DNA from: Omphiscola glabra
Taxonomy: Eukaryota; Mollusca; Gastropoda; Lymnaeidae
Direction of reading: 5' to 3'
DNA: 64,000 bases
Assembly: GCA_964017045.1 (NCBI GenBank)
Contig: OZ024796.1
Span: 22,343,510 to 22,407,509, forward strand
Below, in pieces: positions 24,690 through 36,663 of this stretch. The notes below the pieces were generated by a model. That model searched no databases. It was not told where the DNA came from and saw only the letters and a list, made by a program, of their open reading frames with translations. The stretch's first letter is position 1, and every line of letters begins with the position of its first letter. Made by a program: the position numbers and the translations under genes.

Positions 24690-25252
24690 CGGAATGGTAT
24701 ACAATGGACCTTGTGAGACCAGCTTGACGACCTCGATTTTGCTGATGATCTTGCCCTTCTCTCCCATACCCAACAACAGATGCAGGAGCAAACCATAACT
24801 ATTGCAGCCACTTCTGCACGTATTGGTCTTAATATACATAAAGGGAAGAGCAAGGTCCTCAAGGCCAATGCCCCCAATACAGCTCCCAGCAGGCTCGAAG
24901 AGGTGGAGAGCTTTGTCTATCTTTGCAGCATCGTGGACAAGCAAGGTGGGGCAAGGCACGAGCAGCCTTCCAACAAGTCAAGAATGTCTGGGTCTCCAAA
25001 CACGTGAGTAGCAACCTAAAGATCTGAACCTTCAACGCCATGGTGAAACCTGTTCTACTATATGGTGCAGAGACACGGAGAACCACTGCTGAGAATATGA
25101 AGAGAATCCAGTCACTTGGTGGAACTGGAGAGATTGGCTCAGGATCGTGATGCCTGGAGGACCCTAGGCGTCCTATTTACTAGGAAGGACCATAGACGTC
25201 GATGAAGATCGGCTGCTGTTCCTCGAGGACAAAGAGGCGAAAGAAGAAGAAC
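24690..25252 (+). mobile_element. RTE-like LINE, 5'-truncated reverse transcriptase fragment
   Basis: The plus strand reads LDDLDFADDLALLSHTQQQM (the FADD catalytic box) and then RIGLNIHKGKSKVLKANAP, LEEVESFVYLCSIVDKQGG, MVKPVLLYGAETRRTT and finally LAQDRDAWRTLG. This is the order of the C-terminal half of RTE-type ORFs that follow an AP endonuclease. Frameshifts (near 25005 and 25130) and deletions make it inactive. It begins at about the FADD box, so the endonuclease and N-terminal polymerase parts are missing. Confidence 0.8.
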
Positions 25253-26004
25253 CAGTTGTATCTGTGATAGGAGAATTGTTGAGGAGTTTGTGTTTAGGAT
25301 GGTAATGGTGCGTGAGCCAATGTGGTGCCCTGCAGGTCATTGCTTCTAGGTAAGTTCCACTTTGGTGCAGGCGTGAGAGACGTCGGGGGCCTTAGCTTGA
25401 TGATCACGGTGTGATCAATGAATGTCTGGATTGTGTTTGGCTGTCTGTGGAGGCGCAGCCACGCTGCGCGTGTGGGGTGCTCACGACCGCTTAAATTGCA
25501 TTGGTGTTGATACTCTGGATGTTCTTCTGTGTGCATTAGGTACATGTGGGGCTGGGGGAGGGAGGGATTAAACTTATTTTTAAAAAAAATTAATATGAAC
25601 ATGCATTTGATCGTACGACCATAATCATTATCAGTTGTCACTATCAAGTAATTCTTGCAATGTGCTATTTTGAATGTTGAAACATTATCGGGATGATAAA
25701 TGTTAGAGAGGAATTTTTAAACAAAATGGCTTTAAAGCTTTATTCTCACATTTTAAAATTCGAAGCTGCAGCTGTAAAAAAAAATGCTTTTGTTCAGGTG
25801 TTAAAATGGTGATTGGAAGGATTTGGATTGAAGTCAGAAAAGGATTTGCTAGGTGAAAAGATAGATTTAACACAAGAACCAGCCCAGTTACCCACGTGAT
25901 AACCACCAGCCCGTGTGGATCAAAATGCGCGTTGTATCGATCGAGTTACTGCCAGTTACTGGGTTGTCCAATCACATATGGACACCCAAATAGATCTAGG
26001 TCGT

Positions 26005-26527
26005 ACAAAATTTACGAGTTCTTAAGAAAAATCTTGTTCTATGTTCCTTTTTAATTTCCTCTTTAGTCCTCTTTGCTCTCAACAGTGGTTGAGGAGTTTT
26101 CAGACCTGATGGTATCATTGCTTGCTTTCGCTCCAGGAGTCTGGTCGTCATCTTTTCTTGATACTTTCCCTCTGCAGAAACAACCACGTCCCCTTCCTGG
26201 TCTTTTAGGTCCTCCCCTGGTTGGACCTCTTTGATAACCATAGTATCCACCATTGTAGCCCCTGGGTCGTAGCGTCTGTAAGAAGATATATCTCTATAGC
26301 CCTGGTCACGTTGAAATTGATACTCTACTTGACCTTCAACGATTGCTATCTCCCCCCACCACTGCCGAGGTGGAAGCAAGTTTGACCTTTGCTTCTGCCA
26401 CGTGGAGACTTTGTTGGATTCCTCCTAGATAGCTCTGCTGCCTCTTCACCCAACTACCTATGTAACGTGGAGTCTATTCATCTCTTTGGTATCTACGTCG
26501 ATCAGCAGCATATTTGCTGCCTTGGAC
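26005..26527 (-). pseudogene. Y-box binding protein (YBX) retropseudogene, 5'-truncated
   Basis: Reading the minus strand from 26527: VQGSKYAADRRRYQRDE then stop; RRNPTKSPRGRSKGQT (about 26440-26390); GQVEYQFQRDQGYRD; GYNGGYYGYQRGPTRGG with PKRPGRGRG; and RSENSSTTVESKED then stop (about 26100-26060). The VQGSKYAADR phrase, the Arg/Tyr/Gly-rich tail and the ENSS...E end follow the order of the YB-1 C-terminal tail domain. The pieces lie in three frames and the cold-shock domain is absent, so it is a dead copy. Loss of introns is inferred from continuity; no poly-A tail was seen. Confidence 0.72.
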
Positions 26528-26599
26528 ATAAAATTTTTAAGTACTCACCCCAATATCCCGTATTGAAAAGGGGGTTTGTCCCGCGTGGCCACTTTTAAG

Positions 26600-28227
26600 C
26601 GAATGGCTGAAGTTTTGGTGTTTTTCTTTCAAGTCTCTTTGGTTTTTTTTAATAGTTGAATTTTCTTTCCATAAAAAGTATCAATATATGCAAGCTTATT
26701 TATGTACATGCGTATTTATCCTTTTGTCCCCTCTATTTTATCTAATGTCGAAATCCTTACGTAATATTGGGATAATTTAACATTGGCTATAGAAACTTTT
26801 AAACGCAAATTTTTTTTAACGTCACTTTTATTGTCTTTCACACACACACAAAAGTATTTAATTAACTAATCCAAGAATCATGAAATTTGTCCAACACAGG
26901 GTACAACATTCTTCGCTTGGAAAGAGTTGGAAAGGGGGCTGAATAAAGGAGAGAACTGAATAAAGGAGACAATGCTTCCAAACAAACAACAAGCTTATTC
27001 ATAAAGGCAAAAAAATGAATAAAAATTTGGCAATTAGTTGCCTCTGGAGCTTTCATTATATTTTTGAAAGGTAGCAGAAACGTGGGATTAGCCCGTTCCC
27101 AATGATACCTGGGAAGTTGTAGGTGGCTTTAAATTGTAAATTTGGCCTGGGTGGAATGGACTCATAAGCCCAGTGAGGGGGCAGGTCTTTGGAAGGGTAT
27201 AAATAAGACCGTGGACAATGAAATATATGTTGTCTACTCTAAAGTAGTTGTCTTGGCTATTAAACCACACCCTCAGGTTTACATCCGGAACGCTAAATCA
27301 AAAGAAGAATACATTTGACAAAAACAGAATGAAAGATGTAGTCCATTTCAATTATTAAGTTTGCTCAAGGCAAGTCTGTGGTCATGGTAGTATTTATTTA
27401 TAGGTCTACCCATTAAAGCCAGGGAACATTTAGAGTGACTGAATTGCTATTTTTTTAAAGTTGTGTTTATAATATAAAATATTTTCATTTACCAATTCAT
27501 TGTATGTGTTTATTTTAAAGGTGGAAGTGGGGTGTTGTAGGTGCAATAATTCACAAGCAATGGGCACCATACTAATAGAAATCATGCTACATCATCATAA
27601 TATTCATACATGACCTTGTTTTCAAATGAACATTTCTGTAGTTGAGGGACTGAAAGTATATATGAGTGGAGACGTGCCAGGATTGATCTGGCTTTGTATT
27701 GGTAGGGTTGTTTGTTATTATTTCCAGTTACACTAGTACATTGGAAGGTATAGTTCTCTAAATTTTCTGTTTAGTATACATCAGTGGTCTACAATCTATT
27801 TGATCCAGTAGTTGAAGTTAAAGGGATAAAAATGTATACCAGTATTTTTTTAAAAAATAAGAAAAAAAAATAATGCTATTTATCAACATTATGAGTTCAA
27901 GTCAAATGTGAGTATAAGAATATAAGTATAAGCCAATTTTGAATTGTCTTTGACTTTGAGGGCTGCATTCATTTACTTTACTTTACACTACAGGTTGGTT
28001 TAAATTGTGATTAGTATTGAAAAATCAAGCTTAGTAATAAGTCACATCATTAATTACAAACAAAATCCTCGTTACTAAATTTTTATTCACTTCTAAAAGC
28101 AGTGCTGTTTGTAAGTGTTTTCTAGGCTTCGGAAAATGAAAGACATGATCTTTAAAAATATGTACAATGACCAGAAAAATTAATTCATTCATAATTTGTT
28201 TTAATTTGTTGTCAACATATGTACAGA
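26600..28227. other. Intergenic; no gene seen
   Basis: AT-rich with no supported coding sequence. The interval 27081-27300 contains a TATA box (ggtataaataag) with following polyadenylation-like and TG/CA-type sequence, as in a solo LTR, but clear ends and target duplications were not found. It also contains the likely 3' UTR of the NCBP2AS2-like gene just left of 28228. Confidence 0.4.
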
Positions 28228-31200
28228 TCATTTCTTCTTTTCATCTTCCAGTTTTCTTTGTTCTTCCAGTTTTTTTTCTGCTTTTTTCCATTCTTCTGAT
28301 AAGTTCATAAAAAATATGTAAAAAAAATTGTTTGCCCTATTGAGGGATCTATTGCCCTGTTCTTGAACTTTCTGGCTTGAATACTTGACTTCATCTCGAA
28401 TTCGGTTAAGTGCATCTGTTTCTTTCAGTTGTTCAAGTTTTTCTTCCCCTGAAATTGAGTTTAAAAAAATTATAAATAAAGATAAGTGTTTTATAAGTAG
28501 ATCTGCTTTTCCTTGTTATATTTTAAAGAAAAACATATATCTCAAATTTTAACAATGCTAATAAAAAGATTGATTATAATGGGCTTTCAAAACCCTCTCT
28601 CCTTTTGGGGTTAAAAATTTCCAATTGAATTTTTTTTCACTTAAATAAAAGACGTATCAAGCGAACAGAACTGTATCTTAATTTAACTTTTAATTAATAT
28701 TTGGAAAATATTATTTCTTGCCACAATATAAATCATGCTACAAACTATCAAGATCGACTGGACAAGACAATGTTTACCAATTTCTTTTCCCTTATGCATA
28801 AAGTAAGCTGTAAGTTGTGCTGCTCTTCTAATTGGATAGCTGTCAGCTATCTGGAAAAATAGAGTAGAACATGGGCTTAAATCAACACTAAATATTGGAA
28901 GGCTATTCAAGTCATTTAATCAGTTATTTATTTCTTTGTTCAAAGAAAAGAAATGAGAATCACAAGGCAGATGATCCAAGAAATTTACACTTCTCTTAGG
29001 TTCAAAGTCAGTGCTTACATTTTTATTGAAATATAAAAATCATACATTTGTTTTACTTAAATAAAATCTCAAAATACAACCTAGAAATAAGAATTCTTAA
29101 ACACTATTCCTGCCCAATGCTTCCATCAAATGTGTTTATTAATACATTTACTCTAATTGAGTTCTAGAAGAACAACATTGTTTCATTTGCTCTATGCAAT
29201 TGTTCTATATTTTAAAAATAAAATCATTCTTATAAGTATAAGCCTACATTCTAATTATAGAATTAAAATATCAATATTTTTGGCTCTTTTAAAATGAATA
29301 TATTTTTTTTGTTAATGAGCTATCAGACTTTAAATATTGTCAATCTCTTAAGAGGTTATACAAAATGTTTAAAATTAACATTACTTATTAACTGCTAAGA
29401 CGGATAAAAGGAATTTGAAATATTTTATAATTATCAAATAGAAAGGAAAGCTGAGGAAAACACAATGTTTCAATTTTAAATGTGTAAATTAGAGTGTATT
29501 TTTCATGTTAAAAAGTGGAGGAGGGGGGTATGTGCTATTGTGCAAGATGTAAACAAAATATTTTTGGGTCTAAAAGAATTGTTAATATAATCTTGATTTT
29601 GTAATGGAACTGATGGTATAGGGAATCAAGAACATGTATTTTTCCATATTGTAAAAAAGCGAAATGGTTTACTTAAACTTAAACAAGGGGCAATCCATAA
29701 ATGATGTCACACGTGGGAGGGGGGGGGCAATTTTTGTAACAATGTATGACGAGGGGGAGGGGGCTCACGCCATGTGACGTCACATGAAAAGCAGAATATT
29801 TTAGTAAAGAATTGCACTTAATAACCCTAAATTACAGACATTTTTAACATTATTTTTTTAAACAACAACTATAATTATTTTATTTTTAAACTGCTATCAC
29901 TGAGAGAATTAGTACAGGTAAGCGAGGTCCCAAAAATGGCCTCTGATCAAGTTACAGGACACCAAGTAGGAGACTCGCAATGTAGTTACAATGACGGTCA
30001 TGAGAATGTATGGCCAAATGTGGATATGGAAAGTGGACAAACAAAAATTGGTTGACCGCTGGAGTGGGGGTTATCTTAGTAAATGCTCTAGGACACTAGG
30101 GTGGGATTCTTAACCTTTTTTTGCAGCGCTGCAGGTCCACTCCATTTTAAATATCCCTCCCCCAACCATATAAATTATATTGTAATAACATTTAAAATAA
30201 TTCAATAATTTAGTTATTGTAGTTTTATTTCTTAATTAACTTTTTATAAACAAGGTGAAAAATTACCAATACACGCAATGCGCCAACAAAATTCACCAGA
30301 ACGTTATTTACTGCTGCTAATCAAAATGCACAAAACTTCTTTTTTTTTTTTAAAGCAGCAACAACTAGCAATGGCAGCAAATACAATCAGTGGCGTAGCT
30401 AGGGTTGGTGTCACCCGGTCCGGTAAGCTCATCGTGTAACCCCCCCCCCCTTAGTCCACAGTATAACAAATACAAGAAAAAAACCAAATTAATTGAAGAT
30501 CAGGGGGTAAATGTATTTAAGAACTGTAACTTTTACTTAGAATCGCCCATAGTTATCAAAGGATAGTTTTATTTCTCAGAATTTAGATAAATATAGCTTC
30601 CTGTCACTTACAAAAGTTACTGAACACTTCATTCGGTGTTGAAACATGGTCAAAAAGGTGTGTTTCTGACCTAATAATAAGGTAACCTAATTGCTGACAA
30701 ACCAACCTTGAAATTTTAATAAAACACGTATTTTAATTGGTTACATGGGTGGAAAATGTATGTGTCATCTGTTATCCTTTTATGAATTTCGGTTAGACCG
30801 AGCAGTGTGTGCTCTGTAATTATGCAATTTTTAATTTTGGTCTCACCCCCTGAGATGGTGTCACCCATTGTGGTCCGCATCCCCCTAGCTACGCCACTGA
30901 ATACAATTTTCTGGTCTTCCACACCTCAGGGCTTGGGAAGTACTTTTACCCCTGGTTAAGAACCACTGTTCTAGTGAAATGTGACTTGGGTGCAGTAATT
31001 TGATATCCACAGGAGGTGAATTTCTTAAGGGGTTTGTAAAGGACAGTAGTGGACACAGGGACTTTTTAGGGGGGTGGGGTTTGCAGAGATTTTTTATGTC
31101 ATATTTGAGTGGGGGGGTCTAACTTTTTGTGACGATTGGTAGGGGGGGGTAAAAATCGGCTAAATTTGCGTTACGTCATTTAAGGATGGCCCCCCCAAGC

Positions 31201-32161
31201 TGTATCTGATGTGTTCACCTTTTGAATTAACTGTTCATTGTTGAGGAGGTATCTGAAAAGATTAAAAATAATAATGAAAGTTTGGACATTGATGATAGCA
31301 TATGAATTTAAAGTATTTACTAAACCTTTAAATAATACTTTTTTAAAATCTTTAGTTACTGTAGTCATCAGCAGTCTGATATGGTATTCAAGTTTGGACA
31401 GTTTCAGTTTGAAATAAAAGTTTAAAATATTAATAATTACATATTTAAATGATTTAAAAAATACTTTAGTTACTGTTTGCATCAGTGGCTTCATACTGAT
31501 GCAATGAGTATGAGTGATACTAAAAATATTAGTACTTTTTTTCTATGACTTAGATTATAAAGGATGTGCACCCTTTTCCCAAATTTTGGTTCAGATTTTT
31601 TTAAATCTGATATAATTGCTTTCATTCATTTCAACAAATAACATAATTTGTTAACAATGATTTTATAAGTTCATTTGCATTAAATTGGGCCTAAAAGTAA
31701 TACCGGGTATGCCAAAATAAATTGTAGCAAATAATTAAATAAAAAAGCATTAATTTTTAAAAACGAAGTCATTGTTGAAGTTGAGTAAATTGAGTAGGCG
31801 TAGGACTAATTTAAATTTAATACTCTTTTACTTTTAACTTATTTAAGTCTAAGTCTAAGATTAACATTCATATAGTATGAAGTATGAGTATCAGTAGTAT
31901 GACTATGATTTACTATAATTACTATGAAAAATGATTAATAATGAAAAGTACATCTAATGACTAATTGGTAAAAATGCCATAATAATAATATAAATAACTG
32001 TATAAAATTCTTATACAATGTTGAATGAAGTAGGCCTTAATACGTAATAGACTATATTGACTACTATATTGACTATCTATTACATTTGAATTGTCACTAT
32101 TCAGTGACTATTCACTATTGAATATGAAGGCTGATTTTTACAAGCGTAGCCGTGACGTCAT
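28228..32161 (-). CDS. NCBP2AS2-like small protein, four exons, 115 aa
   Basis: Exons 32142-32161 (20 nt), 31219-31252 (34 nt), 28778-28850 (73 nt) and 28228-28448 (221 nt, with TGA at 28228-28230) join in phase. The protein starts MTSRLRLYLLNNEQLIQKIA and continues DSYPIRRAAQLTAYF. Human NCBP2AS2 (99 aa) starts MVLRRLLAALL and has SRPIRRAAQLTAFALL at the same distance from Met, so this is the same small family. Its function is poorly defined. The C-terminal half is a charged helix rich in Lys and Glu (EEWKKAEKKLEEQRKLEDEK), likely coiled coil. Exons 2-4 have good splice sites. Exon 1 has a weaker donor (CTT|GTAAAAAT) and was chosen for phase and homology. In human the gene is divergent from NCBP2; no NCBP2 is visible here. 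Confidence 0.75.
29690..29800. mobile_element. Terminal fragment of a 'cat(t/c)cataaat' element
   Basis: Contains ggggcaatccataaatgatg followed by tcacacgtggg, a G-run and gtgacgtcacatg. A similar reversed end (cgttacgtcatttaaggatg then gcccccc) lies at 31170-31197. The pair may be the two ends of an element interrupted by later insertions. No transposase was seen. Confidence 0.45.
30096..30973. mobile_element. Older hAT-like element hosting a nested insertion
   Basis: The left end at about 30099 reads gggtgggattcttaacc; the right end near 30955-30973 reads ggttaagaaccactg. The right end in reverse complement (cagtggttcttaacc) matches the left except for a few bases and is a known hAT-type terminus. 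Target duplications are not clear. The interior holds the younger 30388-30899 element. Confidence 0.5.
30388..30899. mobile_element. hAT-type non-autonomous element with perfect 8-bp target duplication
   Basis: Ends are cagtggcgtagctagg (left) and, reverse-complemented, cagtggcgtagctaggggga (right), giving 16 identical terminal bases. It is flanked on both sides by aatacaat (30380-30387 and 30900-30907). The 512-bp interior has no transposase and an 11-C run. Intact ends and duplication suggest a fairly young insertion. It is in intron 2 of the NCBP2AS2-like gene. Confidence 0.85.
32153..32160. promoter_or_regulatory. Full CRE palindrome overlapping the NCBP2AS2-like start codon
   Basis: TGACGTCA, the consensus CREB/ATF site, overlaps the minus-strand start: ATGACGTCA supplies ATG plus codons 2 and 3. 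Its position at the proposed 5' end suits a core-promoter CRE, but function is inferred. Confidence 0.45.
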
Positions 32162-32555
32162 TTGCGTGGATTCACTCCCCTTATTTTTTTTATTAGAGTT
32201 ATATTTTACTTAAATTACGATGGCATGTTTTTTAATTAAATTTTTATTGGTTGATTAAATATAATGATAAAATTTGATTGGTTGGCTGATTTAGTATTTT
32301 ATGTCGTCTGCCATGATGACCACACGTGTTTTATTCCTGTTTCATTAATTTTTGGATATTCTTTTCGTTGGAACCTGAAATAAAGTGTGTAAAAGTGTAT
32401 TCCATGAAAATGTAAGTTGGGTTTTCATTACTTCTTTATTTTATAATTAATTTTGGCCACTTTTCTTTGTTTTTTTTAAACTTTCCTACTTTTCAGGGTC
32501 AAAACCCAGCGCCACGTTAGGCTAAGGCGAGAGTGTCAAAACGCTGGTTCCGATA

Positions 32556-32673
32556 GGGTCAAAACCCTGTTAGGGAGAGGGTCAAAACCCTGTTAGGGAG
32601 AGGGTCAAAACCCTGTTAGGGAGAGGGTCAAAACTCTGTTAGGGAGAGGGTCAAAACCCTGTTAGGGAGGAAT
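32556..32673. repeat. 23-bp tandem repeat, five copies
   Basis: Unit agggtcaaaaccctgttagg followed by gag, five copies with one c-to-t change. Each unit is itself partly palindromic (agggt...accct) and contains TTAGGG by chance. Confidence 0.93.
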
Positions 32674-32775
32674 TTAGGGTTCAGGTTAGGGTGAGGGATA
32701 GATTTAGATCATTTTTTCATTTTAAAAAACTTTTTATTCGTAATTTTAGCAAAAAACATGAGTTATTTTATTTTT

Positions 32776-32855
32776 CCACGGCCGTCATCTTGGTTGTCCC
32801 GACCCGTGAACACGTAAAAGTTCGCGGGTCGGGGCAACCAAGATGGCGGCCATGG
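32776..32855. repeat. GC-rich inverted repeat, 36-bp arms, 8-bp loop
   Basis: The arms at 32776-32811 and 32820-32855 pair over all but a few positions. Each contains caaccaagatg(a/g)cgg (in opposite orientations), a YY1-like CAAGATGGCGGC motif. It sits in AT-rich sequence about 600 bp upstream of the NCBP2AS2-like start. Confidence 0.85.
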
Positions 32856-33715
32856 TAAAAGACGCGGCTATCTTTCTAAAAATTTACCAATATGAAATAT
32901 ATTATTGAATTGAATTTGCTTTATTGACTGAAGGCGAAGGGCGAAAGTGAAAGGGGGCAAAAATATATTTTCTCAAATTTTGTTCTGAAAAGTTATTTAA
33001 AGGTAGCCTCTTAATAAATAATTAATCGATTTATTTTTTAAGTCTTCATTACCTCAACAGAGCTCGAATTGGCATTTTTCTGATTTAATTTATTTAACAA
33101 GTATCCATTCGGCTTGTTAATTTGAGATATGAAAAATCGAAAACGGAAATCTTCGCTCCCTAAATTGTAAACAAATAACGAAGGTTATTTATTTTGTTAC
33201 GCTAGTTACCATTTCATACGTTAGAAGCCTATATTACCGAGATATAATAATAATAATAGTTAATCTAAATTCATTCTTAGGAAAACTTAGTAAAAGTTAT
33301 ATTAAAAAATGGGTATTAATTATACTATATAAATTACGCCTATTATTTTTCTTGGTCACGACATTTTTCACACTCTATTACAATTTAGGCTACTTGCGTT
33401 ATTATTTTATTTTCAAAAAAGTAATTTAAATTTGTTTTAATTTTACGGTTACTCCGGTTACCATTACTATTATTATAATTATTTTAAGAAGTTTTTATAG
33501 CGTAGTACCCCAAACTAGGGCTAGGCTCACCACGCTGTACATATCATGTTTTCAAAATCAAAACAAGGACATTTAAATGTAAAATCGTTTTGCAGCATGG
33601 GTGTCCAAAGAGCTGTTCTGTCAGTCAGGTGTTCTTTGTAGAGAATAAAATATATCATCACAATGCCAATTTGGATTAATTATATTTCTTTTAGTGGTGT
33701 CACTTATTTATCGTA

Positions 33716-34021
33716 TCCGGAAATTGGATCGAAAGAAATTTGGTCGACGGAAAATTGATCGACGGAAAATTGATCGACGGAAATTTGATCGAACGGAAAT
33801 TTGGTCGAATAGTTTTTTAAATTTATACGTTAAAATTTTGCGTCAAATTTCTTTTTGAACGCATTATTTTGTTTTACTATATAGTATAGTGCGTTCAAAA
33901 AGAAATTTGACGAAAATTTTAACGTCTGGACTGAAAAAAAAGATTCGACCAAATTTCCATTCGATCAAATTACCGTCGATCAATTTTCCGTCGACGAAAT
34001 TTCTTTCGATCAAATTTCCGG
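33716..34021. mobile_element. Palindromic MITE, copy A, TA target duplication
   Basis: The whole element is one long imperfect inverted repeat. The left half has modules such as cgaaagaaatttggtcgacg and gatcgaacggaaatttggtc; the right half carries the same modules in reverse complement out to tcgatcaaatttccgg. The centre is ttactatatagtatagtgcg. It is flanked by TA on both sides, as in Tc1/mariner-type elements. No ORF. The same family occurs at 41632-41907. Confidence 0.9.
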
Positions 34022-35364
34022 TAACCCTTATTTATCCCCCCCCCCCCCCATTTATTGTCGTCAGGTCTGTAGTGGCATGCCGACTAAAGAGGCGCTACCC
34101 GGGGAACATAACCACCATTGTTTGAGCCTGCATGGGAAGACAAAGGGCATGCAATGTTTATGCCTAAATTGTAGCAACTACAGTGCTATTTGCAGCTGTG
34201 GGCATATCTGCAGTTTAAATAACGTTAGATACAGGGTAGTGATCATGATTACTATGTTGCCAAAGGTTGGTAGTGGCAGCCTCGTGTTAATGATTCTATA
34301 CACAGCCATTAAGCTTTAAGAGGTAGAAACTCACTGTAGAAAAACCCTATTAGAGGGCATTCGACACTTCCCCATGATAGAAAGGGGAACATATCTGGAC
34401 GTAAATGCACCATCCCGACCCCTAGGAAAGTCCACTGCTGATGTTGAGAGCAACATCACCAACTAACCTGATGTCCTTAGGCTGAGATGGCCCCCTTAAG
34501 TTAGTCAATCGAGTGAAGTTATGGGTGGGGGCTGTCCTAGCAGGCCATCTCTAATGTGCTGCTTCGTGGCCCCATAGGGGACTTTTCTGGCTTATGGCGT
34601 GCTTTGGGGAGGGCATCTGACGCCATTTCCTAATGTACATATTTATGCCTGGATATCAGATGTACTCGATAGGTTGATAAATTAATCTATTTTGTTTTAA
34701 AAGTTTGTAGACTTCAACTACTATACTGGTTTCAGCTCAGGGCAAACCAGTACAAATTTCCAAAGAAACATCCAGTACATATGGTACCAAAGAAACTTTG
34801 TTAACTTAAATGTTAGTTATTTACAAACAAACATACTCATTTTTTGATTTTTAATAATGTTCAACATTATTTAATTATTACCCAACAAAGGCACTCAACT
34901 AACATCCACAATTCTTGATGTTTAGGTTGGCACATAATAATGTCTACAGATTTGTAATTTGTAGGCATAATTTAACAACTCCTAAAAATGTTTTTTCATA
35001 TAAATCCTTCATAAAATGTAATTTAGAGCAATTGGGGAAGGGGCTGAAAATTTGACAAAACATGCATAAAAGTAACGCACTTTATAAGAATCCCAATTAT
35101 TCCTCAACCCCCAGGCTCGTAACCGCACATTTTTTTCAAACCCCCCCCCCCCCCCCCCCCCGCTATATTATTATACTAATGACCCACCTGCTTTTACACA
35201 ACTGATTTAATTCACCAACTATTTCAGAAAAACAAAATAAAATATTATGCACCAAACGCACTTGAGATCAATGAGATATATTATTTTAAAAATAATCTCA
35301 TTTAGTGCAGAATTTTCCTTCATGTTCCCCTTGAAAAGCAATTTAAAAAAATGATTTTTTGGGG

Positions 35365-35530
35365 GCTGGGGATGAAAATTTGATAGAATGTGTTGTCATC
35401 GGCAAAGAGTCTATGTGCCAAGTTTCAGCTCGATAGATTGATGGGAATTAGCCATCTGAATATTTTGTTAGCCAGTCCGCCACCCACAAACAAAAGTGAA
35501 GTTAATATAAAAGATTTGTAAAAATGAATA
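35365..35530 (-). repeat. Dispersed repeat family, copy 2 of 3 (reverse orientation)
   Basis: Contains tgttgtcatcggcaaagag, caagtttcagctcga and agtgaagttaatataaa, the reverse complements of blocks at 23275-23450 and 42700-42885. Confidence 0.65.
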
Positions 35531-36413
35531 GAATTATAAATTATCTATATATATTTAAGTTTTTAAAAAAAAATGCCATTATGATTTACTAAATGCTGCT
35601 TAAGTTTTCACTCTTAAACAGATAACTTAATCTGGGTTAACAACCGACTTAGGATAAGATCCATGAGGGGTTTTGTAATTAACGATAGGTTAGAAGTCTC
35701 AAATAATAAATGAAATAATGAGAGGTTAGAGCATCACCGCTCTTCTTATTACATTTATAGCTTGTGCCTTTCAATCATTTTAGACAACAACAATGAAATG
35801 GGATAGACTTCTTATGTGATATGATCTAGTAACCAGGACAACAATTTAATTCTGAAAACTTATACTTTTTTTTTAATAATTATTTAGTTGATTATCTTTC
35901 ACTTCAATATTAACTTACATTTTATGAAAATGACCCATAATATAAAAGTTTTTGTGCTATCAAAATTTCTTGTGTGCTCATCCCACAACACACTCTCGGT
36001 ATAAAGCAGCTGTTTTCTACAGTTTTTATCTAACAATATAGTAAAACTAAAACTTAACAAAAAACGTATGCATGATGGCATTTAACTATTTAAAGAGATA
36101 TTTTTTTTAATGCGATTATACAAAAAAATAAGTATTTTTATGAACATGTTAGATGTATCTTACAGTTTATCCCTTGTTATTTTTTAATTTGTAGGTAATA
36201 TAACTTAATAAGGTTACTCAAATTTTTGTTTCTTTATATTAATTTATATCAAAATCTTTTGATACACATGTAAACAGAGTGTTTGTAATAAATGATTGAA
36301 AAACTGCTGGCATTGCAAGATCATTTAATATTTGTTCAATAGTAAAGTACTTAAAATAGTAGTAATAATTGGAAATATTTATGTCCGGTACTGGGTTCCT
36401 TACTTAGTTAAAC

Positions 36414-36663
36414 TGAAGGGTCGAGAAGAAAAAGTACTTGCGTATATTTTTGCAGTTTTTAGAAAAACGAGTTTAAAGTTTTTAAAATTCTTTATTTAAA
36501 TACCTTAAAATATGCTTGTAGAAACTCTAAATGAAACACTTACCTACATTTTTCTTGAATGATATTTAAAAGAATGATTCAGGGAAGTAATCAAATATAA
36601 TGCCTGGCTTAAATCACTTTTTGAAAAATTGTAATTTAATTACTTTTTCTACTCGGCCCTTCA
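36414..36663. mobile_element. MITE-like element with ~22-bp inverted ends
   Basis: Left end tgaagggtcgagaagaaaaa; right end, reverse-complemented, tgaagggccgagtagaaaaa. Eighteen of twenty positions agree. The element is about 250 bp with no ORF. Target duplications are not evident. Confidence 0.65.

Noticed and set aside
27081..27300. Solo LTR with TATA box
   Set aside because: No convincing TG/CA boundaries, target duplication, primer-binding site or retroviral-type coding remnant could be identified.
32380..32410. Plus-strand first exon ATGAAAAT|GTAAGTT, possibly a divergent partner gene such as NCBP2
   Set aside because: No downstream plus-strand exons with NCBP2 RRM motifs are present in the window.
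32556..32673. Interstitial telomere repeat (TTAGGG)
   Set aside because: TTAGGG occurs only once per 23-bp unit; it is not a (TTAGGG)n array.
33200..33215. Alternative first exon for the NCBP2AS2-like gene (ATGAAATG|GTAACT)
   Set aside because: Joining to the 31252 acceptor creates an immediate stop (TGA). The 32142-32161 exon gives an open frame and homologous start.
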